Part shown: positions 1 to 8,511 of the stretch, piece by piece
Layout of the letters: each line of letters opens with the position of its first letter
Numbering within the stretch: the stretch's first letter is position 1
Source of the DNA: Chitinophaga sp. LS1
GTDB taxonomy: Bacteria; Bacteroidota; Bacteroidia; Chitinophagales; Chitinophagaceae
NCBI RefSeq assembly: GCF_034274695.1
Contig: NZ_CP128362.1
Location: forward strand, 1,736,001 to 1,800,000
Direction of reading: 5' to 3'
Length of the DNA stretch: 64,000 bases
Made by a program: the position numbers and the translations under genes
Notes under the pieces: generated by a model
Database searches by the model: none
Seen by the model: only the letters and a program-made list of their open reading frames with translations
Told to the model about the DNA's origin: nothing

Positions 1-1
1 C

Positions 2-400
2 GGATATACGAAAGAAGAGATGAAGATGGTGAAGGAGACTGTAAAGATCATGGGGGATAGTAACATTCGTGTCACTGCTACAACTGTTCGTATCCCTGTA
101 ATGGGTGGACACAGTGAATCTGTGAACGTTGCATTCGATAATGAGTATGAATTGAGTGAAGTACGCAGCATTTTAGAGCACACTCCGGGTATAATAGTAG
201 TAGATGATCCTGCAAATGCAAAATATCCGATGCCAAAAGATGCACATGAGAGAGATGAAGTGTTTGTAGGTCGTTTGCGTCGTGATGAGACCCAGGAGAA
301 GACTTTAAACATGTGGATTGTCGCAGATAATCTGCGTAAAGGTGCAGCTACCAACGCAGTGCAAATAGCAGAATTTTTACATGCACAGAAATGGATCTAA
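2..400 (+). CDS. asd: Aspartate-semialdehyde dehydrogenase, C-terminal part (5' truncated by window)
   Basis: The last 132 codons of an NADP-dependent aspartate-semialdehyde dehydrogenase, which reduces aspartyl phosphate to aspartate semialdehyde in the lysine/threonine/methionine pathway in the cytoplasm. The frame is open from base 2, so the true start lies upstream of the window. Visible family features are the stretch RVPV-like RIPVMGGHSESV with the active-site-region histidine, the YPMPKDAHERDEVFVGR segment, and the C-terminal helix NLRKGAATNAVQIAE that closes the dimer interface. The catalytic cysteine is not in view. The gene ends in a clear intrinsic terminator about 55 bases downstream, so it is probably the last gene of its transcript. 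Confidence 0.93.
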   Translation, partial: GYTKEEMKMVKETVKIMGDSNIRVTATTVRIPVMGGHSESVNVAFDNEYELSEVRSILEHTPGIIVVDDPANAKYPMPKDAHERDEVFVGRLRRDETQEKTLNMWIVADNLRKGAATNAVQIAEFLHAQKWI

Positions 401-422
401 TTAATCCATCCGTGATATTCGC

Positions 423-438
423 TAACGTATATACGTTA
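423..438. repeat. 16-bp perfect palindrome behind asd
   Basis: TAACGTATATACGTTA reads identically on both strands and lies between the asd stop codon and its terminator. Perfect dyads of this size can be operators, but no promoter or downstream gene start is obvious here, so it may be incidental. Confidence 0.5.
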
Positions 439-453
439 TAACATAAACTATTG

Positions 454-483
454 AGAGCAAGTGACCTACCACTTGCTCTTTTT
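454..483 (+). terminator. Intrinsic terminator of asd
   Basis: A 10-bp perfect stem (AGAGCAAGTG / CACTTGCTCT, 454-463 and 470-479) with a 6-base loop is followed by a short T run. It sits just after the asd stop codon in the right orientation. Confidence 0.85.
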
Positions 484-688
484 GTATCAATTAGTATTAT
501 TCTGATGAGAAATTTGTATCACCACAACAAAAATTACACAGAAGTAGTATTGATTAATGAAGGATAAAATTCAATTTTGGTACTAATAATCCTATGCCAA
601 CTTACTTCTGCCAAAAAAGTTCAAACTTAAAGAAAGTAAGGTGCTGACAGAACTAAAATTCACAAATCCGTAAACACCCTTAAGTCCT

Positions 689-940
689 ATGAAAACCAAC
701 GCCAATCGTGAGCTTTTATTGATGCACAAATTTACTGAAGAGTGGAGCAACAACTTTTCTTCACAAGTATCACGCATCATGAACATTGTGGATCAACATG
801 ATACACTGGATGGCATTATCCCAATCATTGAGGTAGCCAACGTGTATAACCAACGTTTTGCGCATACTAAAACGGACAAAGAAAACCTGTTGAAGAATCG
901 CAAGGCAAGGCCATTTGAGTTCCTGATCCACAAAAACTAG
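689..940 (+). CDS. Small hypothetical protein (83 aa)
   Basis: An ATG-started frame for 83 residues, mostly charged and helical-looking, with no signal peptide, membrane segment or recognised motif. It lies alone between the asd terminator and the convergent DUF2461 gene. It was preferred over the antisense frame at 592-786 because that one is Phe/Leu/Ser-rich in the manner of a shadow. Function unknown. After its stop codon the same frame stays open to a second stop near 1072 and would encode a hydrophobic then basic stretch with no ATG, so a longer ancestral reading frame is possible. Confidence 0.45.
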   Translation: MKTNANRELLLMHKFTEEWSNNFSSQVSRIMNIVDQHDTLDGIIPIIEVANVYNQRFAHTKTDKENLLKNRKARPFEFLIHKN

Positions 941-1258
941 CCAGCAAAGTATTCGTCCCGTATTTATCTGTTGGCCTTATTAACATGTGTATATGTCAGG
1001 TATACATATCCGGCAGATAGGACTACAGACGAGTCTATTTTGTGGTGGAGATTGTCTAAGAAATCGAAGAGTGTATTGTAGAAGAACGTTAATTGCCTGT
1101 GCTCCAAGTCATGCACAGGGTTAAAATTTTTTGTCCTACTGAAGACGGTGTTGAAAACGGAAAAAGGGCTGACTAAAAAGCCTATAACAGTCATTGCACA
1201 ACAAGTGCAGCAACCATAGCTTTTTGGTCAGCCCGGAGATTGGGTTAAGATGGAACCA
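941..1258. other. Gene-poor gap with an inverted repeat
   Basis: 318 bases between the small gene at 689 and the stop of the DUF2461 gene. The minus-strand open frame at 964-1194 (76 codons) has no recognisable motif. The plus strand has a short open stretch (about 962-1072) without an ATG. The only clear structure is the inverted repeat at 1166-1234. Confidence 0.5.
1166..1234. repeat. Inverted repeat, 15-bp arms, with inner hairpin
   Basis: Arms GGGCTGACTAAAAAG (1166-1180) and CTTTTTGGTCAGCCC (1220-1234) pair with a single G-T type mismatch around a 39-base centre, which itself contains TGCAC/GTGCA (1195-1199, 1205-1209). It lies just after the stop of the minus-strand DUF2461 gene, so it could act as its terminator. 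Arm-like ends also fit a remnant of a small mobile element. Confidence 0.6.
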
Positions 1259-1924
1259 TTATTCCAGGTCCAGTGCCCGATCCATGAATTTTACAAAAGG
1301 CTGCATGACAGCAAAGATTTTCAGAATTTCTCTAACAAGTGCAGGCTGTAAGGCAGCATCGTCCGAGATGTGGTGCCATACTGTGAAGCTTTTTAGTTTC
1401 AGGTAAGCTATGGCCGGATTGTCCGGCTGGTACCCCTGCGGCGCAGTTTTGAGTGCTTCTCCCTCTATTTTACCAAAGTAGCGGATGAAATCCTTATTGG
1501 ATATAATCTGCTGGAATTCCTCAAAGTTGTAGTCTATTTCCTGTCTTACTTTCTTTAATACGGATGCTTCAGGCATCCAGAGGCCACCGCCTGCAAAGCT
1601 ATTTCCACCTGGTTCCAGGTGGAAATAATAGCCCGGATGGGGTGTTTTGCGACCACCGGGGGCAAATGCAGCGCCCATATTTGTTTTGTAAGGTGTCTTG
1701 TCTTTTGAGAACCTTACATCTTTGTATATACGGAATGTACAGTCCTTTACCTGTAGTCCGATCAGTGCAGGATCCTGTTTGCACAGGCCATCCAGTATCT
1801 GCTGTACTACACTATCAAAGTCGGATTTGGCCTGTTGATAGTCCTCTTTATGGTCATCAAACCATGGCTTATTGTTATTCTTGTTCAGTGATTTCAAAAA
1901 TTTCAACGTGGTGGGCTGTAACAT
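1259..1924 (-). CDS. DUF2461 family protein (TIGR02453-like)
   Basis: A 221-residue protein of the DUF2461 family, widespread in Bacteroidota and of unknown biochemical role. Recognition rests on the N-terminal stretch NNNKPWFDDHKEDYQQAK, the central FSKDKTPYKTNMGAAFAPGG segment and the GYYFHLEPGGNSFAGGGLW motif, in the family's usual order and at its usual length of 210-230 aa. There is no signal peptide, so it is probably cytoplasmic. It lies 35 bases downstream of the porin gene on the same strand and may be co-transcribed with it. ATG start at 1924. Confidence 0.88.
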   Translation of the reverse strand: MLQPTTLKFLKSLNKNNNKPWFDDHKEDYQQAKSDFDSVVQQILDGLCKQDPALIGLQVKDCTFRIYKDVRFSKDKTPYKTNMGAAFAPGGRKTPHPGYYFHLEPGGNSFAGGGLWMPEASVLKKVRQEIDYNFEEFQQIISNKDFIRYFGKIEGEALKTAPQGYQPDNPAIAYLKLKSFTVWHHISDDAALQPALVREILKIFAVMQPFVKFMDRALDLE

Positions 1925-1959
1925 GCATCAGATTTTGTACACAAAATATAAAATAGCTT

Positions 1960-3039
1960 TTAGAAATGGTACGTTGCAGCCACTAAAACGTTTGGAGAGG
2001 TGCTTACAGGCGCACCGTCGTGTTTGTTGAAAATATCTACTGATGCTTTGTCGAGTCTGAATTCAGGGATAATAGTCAGGTTGCCTACTTTATAGTTCAC
2101 AGATACCGTACCTGCCATTACATGACCACCGGTAGTACCAGCAAAGGTCTTGAGGCCATCGGCATCATCAAAGTACTCTCCCCTTAATGTTACACCCAGT
2201 GTCTTGTTGAAATCAATGTTCATGTATAAAGCCGATCCCCACCATTTGGCAGTGTTATCGATTGCTTCTTTTTCACGCGTATTCTTGTAGGTGCTCACAG
2301 TACCATTGTAACCAAATCCGATTGCATCACTCACATTATAGAGTGCTACGAAGTCTATCTGATGGTTCTGAATACCGGCAGTATCGCGGCCTTCCAGGTA
2401 GTTCAGGTAGAGTTTGAGTGGTGTAGTATTGGCACTGTAACCAATCTGTGCGCCGATATATTTGCTATTCGACCAGGAAGCCGATTTGAAATCAGTAGGA
2501 TTGAATACACCAAACATTGCTGTCAGGTGCTCATTGATGGTGATATCTGCCTTTACACCAGTATTGAAGAAAGGACCATTGCTGAACATATAACTCATAC
2601 TGTAGTTCCTGTTCTGATAGGCATCTACAAGCTCATAGCCAACGTGTGTGGCAAAGCTACCCATGCTGATTTTCAGTTTATCCAGCACCTGGTAACTGAG
2701 GTAGAGCTGTTTGACTGCCATTTCCATACTTCCCTTATCAGCGGGATGATCATTGTATGAAAACTCCGCAGCTCTTCTGCCAAATCCAAGATCGGCTACG
2801 ATGCTACCTTTCTGGAATGTATGCTCTGCTTTGAGTGAGAACATACCCAGTTCAAAACTATTGTGCGAATTAGTGAAGCTTGTCTTATTGTCTGTGCTGT
2901 TACCGTTGAAATTATACTTGTAATAAACATCTGCTGATCCGGAGATATTCACTAATGGAGCTTTGGTAGAATCCACCGTTTGGGAATAGGCAAAAGAAAT
3001 CTGGCTGACAGCGAAAGCTGTCAAAAAAAGTTTTTTCAT
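1960..3039 (-). CDS. Outer-membrane beta-barrel porin (BBP2/OmpL-like)
   Basis: A 359-residue secreted protein with a cleavable signal peptide (residues 1-19, ending AYSQ) and many alternating beta strands. It starts with a GSADVYYKYNF segment and ends in a terminal aromatic (ATYHF), as expected for a barrel inserted by BAM. It resembles the putative beta-barrel porin-2 family (PF07642). It lies downstream of the ammonium transporter on the same strand, 254 bases away, suggesting it supplies outer-membrane passage for the transporter's substrate. The specificity is inferred from context only. Confidence 0.75.
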   Translation of the reverse strand: MKKLFLTAFAVSQISFAYSQTVDSTKAPLVNISGSADVYYKYNFNGNSTDNKTSFTNSHNSFELGMFSLKAEHTFQKGSIVADLGFGRRAAEFSYNDHPADKGSMEMAVKQLYLSYQVLDKLKISMGSFATHVGYELVDAYQNRNYSMSYMFSNGPFFNTGVKADITINEHLTAMFGVFNPTDFKSASWSNSKYIGAQIGYSANTTPLKLYLNYLEGRDTAGIQNHQIDFVALYNVSDAIGFGYNGTVSTYKNTREKEAIDNTAKWWGSALYMNIDFNKTLGVTLRGEYFDDADGLKTFAGTTGGHVMAGTVSVNYKVGNLTIIPEFRLDKASVDIFNKHDGAPVSTSPNVLVAATYHF

Positions 3040-3125
3040 GCAGTAAAATTTGGATGATAAAAGGAGTGTGCTAAATCTACGTGGTGGCTGCTTCTAACGA
3101 TAAGGGCCAGTTAAGGCAATAAGAA

Positions 3126-3254
3126 AGAATAGCTAATAATTAACCTTGGGGAAGGAAAATTTTTACACGAAACAAATAAGAAATTGGTTGATAAAATATC
3201 TGGTTGATAAAATGTTGCTATCTACAATTTCCCGTGTTAATTATTAGCTATTCT
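3126..3254. repeat. 19-bp perfect inverted repeat enclosing direct repeats
   Basis: The arms AGAATAGCTAATAATTAAC (3126-3144) and its exact reverse complement (3236-3254) bracket 91 bases. Inside is a 13-bp direct repeat TGGTTGATAAAAT (3185-3197 and 3201-3213). The element fills the gap between the ammonium transporter stop and the porin start, so in mRNA it would be the porin 5' leader. The size and perfect ends also fit a miniature inverted-repeat element, but no target-site duplication was found. Confidence 0.75.
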
Positions 3255-3293
3255 AAATGTTTTGGGTATATCAAACTCACTATATAATCTTCA

Positions 3294-4676
3294 TTAGTCT
3301 ACGATTGGCTCTTCCTTGAGTGTGCCATTGTCGTATACGCTCATCATGTTTGGATGATAGCTTTCGTTGTGCTGTGTAGCATCCAGACCCAGTGCTTCTT
3401 CTTCTTCGCTTACGCGGAGTGGGTGGAAAGCATCAATCAGTTTGAAGATCGCGAAGGATACAACGAAGCTGTATACTACTACGATTGACAGACCGATGAA
3501 CTGAGTTTTGAACAGATCGAAGTTACCATAGAACCAACCATCTACTACGTTCACAGCTTTTGTAGCGAATATGCCTGTGAGCAGCATACCTACCATACCA
3601 CCGATACCGTGACAAGGGAATACATCCAGTGTATCGTCGATAGCGGTTTTAGATTTATAATGAACCATCATGTTGGAAATGATCGCAGCAATGAAGCCCA
3701 TGAAAATACTCTGTGGGATACCTACGAAACCTGCAGCAGGTGTAATAGCTACCAGACCAACTACGGCACCGATACAGAAGCCCAGTGCAGAAGCTTTACG
3801 ACCACGAACCACATCGAAGAAGATCCAGGACAAACCAGCAGCAGCAGCAGCAGTGTTAGTAGTTGCGAAAGCAGATGCAGCCAGACCACCAGCTGATACA
3901 GCGGAACCGGCGTTGAAACCGAACCAGCCGAACCACAGCAAACCAGTACCTAACAGTACGAATGGAATGTTTGCAGGTTGCAATTCTTTCTTTTCAATAT
4001 GATCTTTACGGCGTTTCAGTACCAGGGCACCAGCAAGTGCAGCACAACCAGCAGAAATGTGTACCACTGTACCACCTGCAAAGTCGATTACACCAAGCTT
4101 GAAAAGGAAACCTTCCGGATGCCATGTCCAGTGTGCAATTGGACAATATATCAGTAAGCAGAAGAGCACCATAAACAATACGTAAGATGTAAACCTGATC
4201 CTTTCAGCTGTAGCACCTACTACCAAAGCAGGCGTGATAATCGCAAATTTCAGCTGGAAAAGCGCGAACAACAGTAAAGGAATAGTAGGAGCACCAGACC
4301 ATGGCGCGCTGGAAGATACCCCCTTAAAGAAGAAGAAGGTAGATGGATCACCGATAAAACCGTGATAAGATTTACCAAATGACAAGCTGAAACCTACAGC
4401 TACCCATAATATACTGATCAGGCCCGTAGCTATGAAGCTCTGCATCATGGTTGAGATCACGTTCTTGCGGTTCACCATACCACCATAGAAAAATGACAGA
4501 CCAGGTGTCATGAAAAATACCAGGCAGGTTGATACCAGAATCCACGCGATGTCACCATAATTGTATTTTCCCTCAGTATCTACAAAAAGTGGCTCATTCT
4601 TCATGAATAAACCAATTATCGCCACCAATCCCAGAATAATAAAGGGTAAATAGTCTTGAAATGATGTTTTCTTCAT
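3294..4676 (-). CDS. amt: Ammonium transporter (Amt family)
   Basis: A 460-residue inner-membrane protein with about 11-12 hydrophobic segments that moves ammonium/ammonia into the cell. Family marks include MTPGLSFFYGGMV (56-68), DFAGGTVVHISAG (198-210) and DVFPCHGIGG, placing the conserved pore twin histidines at about His206 and His356. The C-terminal tail carries a run of glutamates before the end. ATG start at 4676. No glnB (PII) gene follows, unlike many amt loci; a porin gene follows instead. A 575-base AT-rich region upstream leaves room for nitrogen control. Confidence 0.95.
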   Translation of the reverse strand: MKKTSFQDYLPFIILGLVAIIGLFMKNEPLFVDTEGKYNYGDIAWILVSTCLVFFMTPGLSFFYGGMVNRKNVISTMMQSFIATGLISILWVAVGFSLSFGKSYHGFIGDPSTFFFFKGVSSSAPWSGAPTIPLLLFALFQLKFAIITPALVVGATAERIRFTSYVLFMVLFCLLIYCPIAHWTWHPEGFLFKLGVIDFAGGTVVHISAGCAALAGALVLKRRKDHIEKKELQPANIPFVLLGTGLLWFGWFGFNAGSAVSAGGLAASAFATTNTAAAAAGLSWIFFDVVRGRKASALGFCIGAVVGLVAITPAAGFVGIPQSIFMGFIAAIISNMMVHYKSKTAIDDTLDVFPCHGIGGMVGMLLTGIFATKAVNVVDGWFYGNFDLFKTQFIGLSIVVVYSFVVSFAIFKLIDAFHPLRVSEEEEALGLDATQHNESYHPNMMSVYDNGTLKEEPIVD

Positions 4677-4702
4677 AGCAATGCAATTTTAAATTTCTTC
4701 AA

Positions 4703-4731
4703 TAAAAGTAGGGATAAATTTAAATTATCAA
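4703..4731 (-). promoter_or_regulatory. Candidate promoter of amt
   Basis: Read on the minus strand, TTG, 18 bases, then TACTTTTA lies about 27 bases upstream of the amt start codon. This approaches the Bacteroidota TTG / TAnnTTTG promoter pattern but misses the last G of the -7 element, so it is only a candidate. Confidence 0.3.
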
Positions 4732-5149
4732 ATAGATGGGGTCAAAAATAGAAATCATCTTATAAATACAGGCTAAAAAGGGTCAAATGCTAACTATATT
4801 ATAATTAATAATAATATTAATAATGATTTTGGTCATTCTGTGAGTGGAAGAAATGATTATATCAAAATATAACTTATTGATAATAAGCTCATTATTTGGT
4901 ACTTAAGTAGGAATTAACAATTTTCTAACACAGGGCTTTTGAGTATTACTGCATTTGGGAGATGAGGCTTGCAATTTTATGTAAAACAACTACATAAACA
5001 TTATTTATATTTTGTTACGTTGTACGGATTTACTTTAAACCCAATATCATATATTAAAAATTACAATATTAATTTTACTACTTAATGGTTTCTTAGAGGA
5101 AGTGACTTTCATTTTTAGACACATTTTTTGATCTTTTTATAATCCAAAC

Positions 5150-5192
5150 CATGAAAAAAAGGTTTTGCCAATGACAAAACCTTTTTTTCATG
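5150..5192 (-). terminator. Strong terminator behind uvrB
   Basis: An 18-bp perfect stem (5150-5167 with 5175-5192) and a 7-base loop. The A7/T7 tracts inside the stem make it usable from either strand. It lies 60 bases beyond the uvrB stop codon. Confidence 0.88.
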
Positions 5193-5251
5193 AAAGAAGG
5201 TTGAAAAATCAAAGGTTAAATGCCCTCAATCTTCATATTAAGATAATTTAA

Positions 5252-7306
5252 TTATAATTCTTTCATAGCATCGAGCTCACGCTGCAAAGCAAACATCTGG
5301 TCGCGGAGTCTGGCAGCTTCCATGAAGTCCAGATCTCTCGCCGCCTTCTCCATATCCTTTTTGACTTTGGCGATTGACTTCTCCATTTGAGGAATGGTCC
5401 TGGAAGCGGCTACCTGCTTGGCGTAGTCCACGGCATTTTCTGCTACCAGGGTTACCTCATCATGTACGGCCATCGGCGAATTCTCATCGAAGTTCTTGAT
5501 TTCCAATACAGATGTCTGCCCCATGATCTGCTCCCTGCTCTTCAGCACCGTTCTTGGGGTAATACCATGCAGTTGGTTGTAGGCAACCTGCTTTTCCCGG
5601 CGACGGTCAGTTTCGTCGATGGTACGCTGCATACTGTCCGTAATCTTATCCGCATAGAAGATCACCAGTCCATCTACGTTACGCGCCGCCCTACCTGCTG
5701 TCTGGGTAAGGGAGCGCTCATCACGGAGAAACCCTTCCTTGTCCGCATCCAGGATGGCGACCAGCGTCACCTCTGGCAGGTCAAGCCCCTCACGGAGGAG
5801 GTTCACACCCACCAGTACATTTATATTACCTAAGCGCAGATCGCGGAGGATTTCTATTCTTTCCAGAGTATCCACTTCGGAGTGGATATACCTTGACTTA
5901 ATATTAATACGCTGCAGATACTTGTCCATTTCCTCGGCCATACGCTTGGTGAGGGTCGTGACCAGTACACGGCCGCCACTCTGCACACGCTTGTCTATTT
6001 CTTCCAAAAGATCATCTACCTGATTTATACTGGGCCTTATTTCAATAGGAGGCTCCAATAGACCGGTTGGTCTCACTACCTGTTCTACCACCACACCTTC
6101 TGTCTGACGCAGTTCATAATCACCAGGTGTCGCACTTACGAAGATGGCCTGGTTCACCAGGTTCTCAAATTCGAAAAAGTTCAGTGGGCGGTTGTCCAGC
6201 GCAGAGGGGAGGCGGAAACCAAAATCGACAAGAGTGAGTTTACGGGAACGGTCACCACCATACATACCGCCAATCTGAGGGATGGTTACGTGGCTCTCGT
6301 CTATTACTAACAAGAAGTCTTTCGGGAAGTAATCCAACAGACAGAATGGACGGGTACCAGGCGTACGTCTGTCCAGAAAGCGGGAGTAGTTTTCAATACC
6401 GCTGCAATAACCCAGTTCCCTGATCATTTCGAGGTCATAATTGACCCTTTCTGAGAGACGCTGGGCTTCTATATGTTTTCCTTCTGCACGGAAGTAATCT
6501 ACCTGTGCTTTCAGCTCATCCTGTATCTCAAAAATGATCTGTTGCATCATATCTTTTGGAGCGAGGTAAAGATTGGCAGGGAAGATGGCGGCGTTGTCCA
6601 TGGTGCCGATCCTTTTCCCGTTCTGTATATCAAAGCTTTCGATCTCTTCTACCTCATCACCAAAGAAGGTAATTCTGTAGGCATAGTCTACGTATGGCAG
6701 ATTGATGTCTACCGTATCACCTTTTACACGGAAATTACCACGGTTAAAATCACCGGTGGTACGGGTGTACAAAGAGTTCACAAGACCATGTAAAACGGTA
6801 TTACGACTAATGGTCTGGCCTTTGTGTAAACGGATGATACCATTTTCATAATCGGTAGGGTTACCCATACCGTATATACAGGATACACTCGCTACCACGA
6901 TGATGTCTCTGCGACCGGAGAGCAGATTGGTAGTGGCTTTGAGACGCAGCTTATCCAGCTCTTCGTTGATGGCGAGATCCTTTTCTATATAAGTATCACT
7001 AACCGGCATGTATGCTTCAGGCTGGTAGTAGTCGTAATATGACACGAAATATTCGACAGCATTGTCGGGGAAGAACTGGCGGAATTCGCCGTAGAGCTGA
7101 GCTACCAGTGTTTTATTGTGGGTGAGCACGAGGGTAGGGCGCTGTACCTGTTGGATCACATTGGCTACAGTGAAGGTTTTTCCTGAACCTGTTACCCCTA
7201 GCAGGGTTTGGTAAGGAGCTCCATCCTGCACGCCTTCCACCAGTTCTTTGATTGCTCCCGGCTGATCGCCGGAGGGAGCGTAAGGTGAATGAATTTTAAA
7301 TGGCAT
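5252..7306 (-). CDS. uvrB: UvrABC excinuclease subunit B
   Basis: The damage-verification helicase-like subunit of nucleotide-excision repair, acting with UvrA and UvrC in the cytoplasm. At 684 aa it is close to the E. coli protein (673 aa). Visible are Walker A GVTGSGKT (37-44), the damage-probing beta-hairpin YYDYYQPEAYMP (about 90-101), the motif II DESH (336-339), the VLVGVNLLREGLDLPEV helicase segment, and a C-terminal UVR domain (DLDFMEAARLRDQM) that contacts UvrC. The start at 7306 (MPFKIHSPYAPSGDQP) was chosen because the 55 extra in-frame residues up to 7471 are Cys/Pro-rich and absent from the family. Confidence 0.97.
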   Translation of the reverse strand: MPFKIHSPYAPSGDQPGAIKELVEGVQDGAPYQTLLGVTGSGKTFTVANVIQQVQRPTLVLTHNKTLVAQLYGEFRQFFPDNAVEYFVSYYDYYQPEAYMPVSDTYIEKDLAINEELDKLRLKATTNLLSGRRDIIVVASVSCIYGMGNPTDYENGIIRLHKGQTISRNTVLHGLVNSLYTRTTGDFNRGNFRVKGDTVDINLPYVDYAYRITFFGDEVEEIESFDIQNGKRIGTMDNAAIFPANLYLAPKDMMQQIIFEIQDELKAQVDYFRAEGKHIEAQRLSERVNYDLEMIRELGYCSGIENYSRFLDRRTPGTRPFCLLDYFPKDFLLVIDESHVTIPQIGGMYGGDRSRKLTLVDFGFRLPSALDNRPLNFFEFENLVNQAIFVSATPGDYELRQTEGVVVEQVVRPTGLLEPPIEIRPSINQVDDLLEEIDKRVQSGGRVLVTTLTKRMAEEMDKYLQRINIKSRYIHSEVDTLERIEILRDLRLGNINVLVGVNLLREGLDLPEVTLVAILDADKEGFLRDERSLTQTAGRAARNVDGLVIFYADKITDSMQRTIDETDRRREKQVAYNQLHGITPRTVLKSREQIMGQTSVLEIKNFDENSPMAVHDEVTLVAENAVDYAKQVAASRTIPQMEKSIAKVKKDMEKAARDLDFMEAARLRDQMFALQRELDAMKEL

Positions 7307-7525
7307 ACCCAAATTTACTAAGAAATGGTTAAACGATCGCTGCAGCCTTCGGCAATAGCAATATAGGGCCGGCAGCCGGCAGCATGAAGGAATTGAGTCA
7401 CTGGCTGGAAGTACGCCGGCATGCTTTTGATGGTTGCTGATGAGAATTGGATGACTGGTCAGTAGTATCAATGATAAGTCATTACCTTTACTTTTTAGTG
7501 ACTTAACCAGCTCATTTATTTTTTT

Positions 7526-8323
7526 ATGCTTAAGAAGTTATACCTGCTTGGTCTGGGCCTGATATTACCGCTCATACCACTATCTGTTTTTGCATGGGGC
7601 GTGACGGGACACCGCATTGTTGCTGAGATTGCTTACAGACACCTTACACCCAAAGCCTTAAAAGCCGTTCAGGCCATTCTTGGAAAAGAAAGTATGGCGA
7701 TGGTATCTACATGGCCTGATTACATCAAGAGCGATACGACACATACTTATGATCATCGTTATAGCTGGCACTTTGTCGATTTTCCTGCGCATATAGATAA
7801 AGCAGGAATGGAAGCAACGTTGAAGACAGTGAAGAAAGAGAATCTGTATGATGAGACCGAAGCGTTGATCAGTGAATTGAAATCCCGTAAAGGTACTAAA
7901 GAAGAACAGTGGCTGGCAATGACTTACCTGATACATATGATTGGAGATATGCATCAGCCTTTGCATGTGGGTAGAGATGAAGATCAGGGTGGTAATAAGA
8001 TTCAGGTAATGTGGTTTGGTAATCAGTCTAACTTACATAGAGTGTGGGATGAGCAGCTGATAGATTTTCAACAGCTGAGTTATACAGAGTATACAGCCGC
8101 GCTGGATACGGCAGATGCCGGACAGATAAAGGTGATGCAGAGTGGAAGTGTGAAGGATTGGTTGTATGAGTCTAATCAGATGGCGGATAAGATTTATGAT
8201 AAGACGCCGGCAGGAGAGAAGTTGAGTTATAAGTATAATTATCTTTTTGTGAAGGATCTGAATAGTCAGTTATTGAAAGGAGGGTTAAGACTGGCAGCTA
8301 TCTTAAACGAAATTTATAAATAG
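7526..8323 (+). CDS. Secreted S1/P1-type zinc nuclease
   Basis: A 265-residue exported protein of the S1/P1 nuclease family (single-strand nuclease / 3'-nucleotidase), using a tri-zinc centre. The signal peptide ends before Trp24, which as mature N-terminal Trp is a zinc ligand in this family (WGVTGHR). Other ligand segments are present: STWPDYI (Asp65), SWHFVDFP (His82), and LIHMIGDMHQPLHVG (His137, Asp141, His147). The length is typical. It likely scavenges phosphate or nucleosides in the periplasm or outside the cell. It stands alone, divergent from uvrB, and ends at a strong terminator. Confidence 0.92.
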   Translation: MLKKLYLLGLGLILPLIPLSVFAWGVTGHRIVAEIAYRHLTPKALKAVQAILGKESMAMVSTWPDYIKSDTTHTYDHRYSWHFVDFPAHIDKAGMEATLKTVKKENLYDETEALISELKSRKGTKEEQWLAMTYLIHMIGDMHQPLHVGRDEDQGGNKIQVMWFGNQSNLHRVWDEQLIDFQQLSYTEYTAALDTADAGQIKVMQSGSVKDWLYESNQMADKIYDKTPAGEKLSYKYNYLFVKDLNSQLLKGGLRLAAILNEIYK

Positions 8324-8402
8324 CAAAAAATGAGGTTGTCATAAATAAAACCTCTGAGAATCGAATAAATAGAAACCTGTATCCATTAGGTATCTGAATA
8401 AT

Positions 8403-8442
8403 AAGAGCGTGTATCTTTCTTTTGATACACGCTCTTTTTTTT
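8403..8442 (+). terminator. Intrinsic terminator of the S1/P1 nuclease gene
   Basis: A 13-bp perfect stem (8403-8415 with 8424-8436), 8-base loop and a run of eight T, 80 bases past the nuclease stop codon. Confidence 0.92.
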
Positions 8443-8511
8443 GGCAGGCACCTGCGGCGGGCTTTTAGTTGAAAACAATCGCAGCGGCTTATGCCCAAAA
8501 GATTTATTTAA

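Larger units (their letters stand above)
4677..5251. other. AT-rich gap between uvrB and amt
   Basis: No coding frame is credible here. It contains a candidate amt promoter near 4703-4731, strongly AT-rich sequence with ATTAATAATAATATTAATAA-type runs near 4800, and the uvrB terminator at 5150-5192. Nothing else stood out. Confidence 0.6.

Noticed and set aside
964..1194. 76-codon minus-strand gene
   Set aside because: No motif, overlaps the inverted repeat and lacks any family resemblance.
7307..7471. 55-residue N-terminal extension of UvrB
   Set aside because: Absent from the family and unlike it in composition; MPFKIHSPYAPSGDQP is the normal start.
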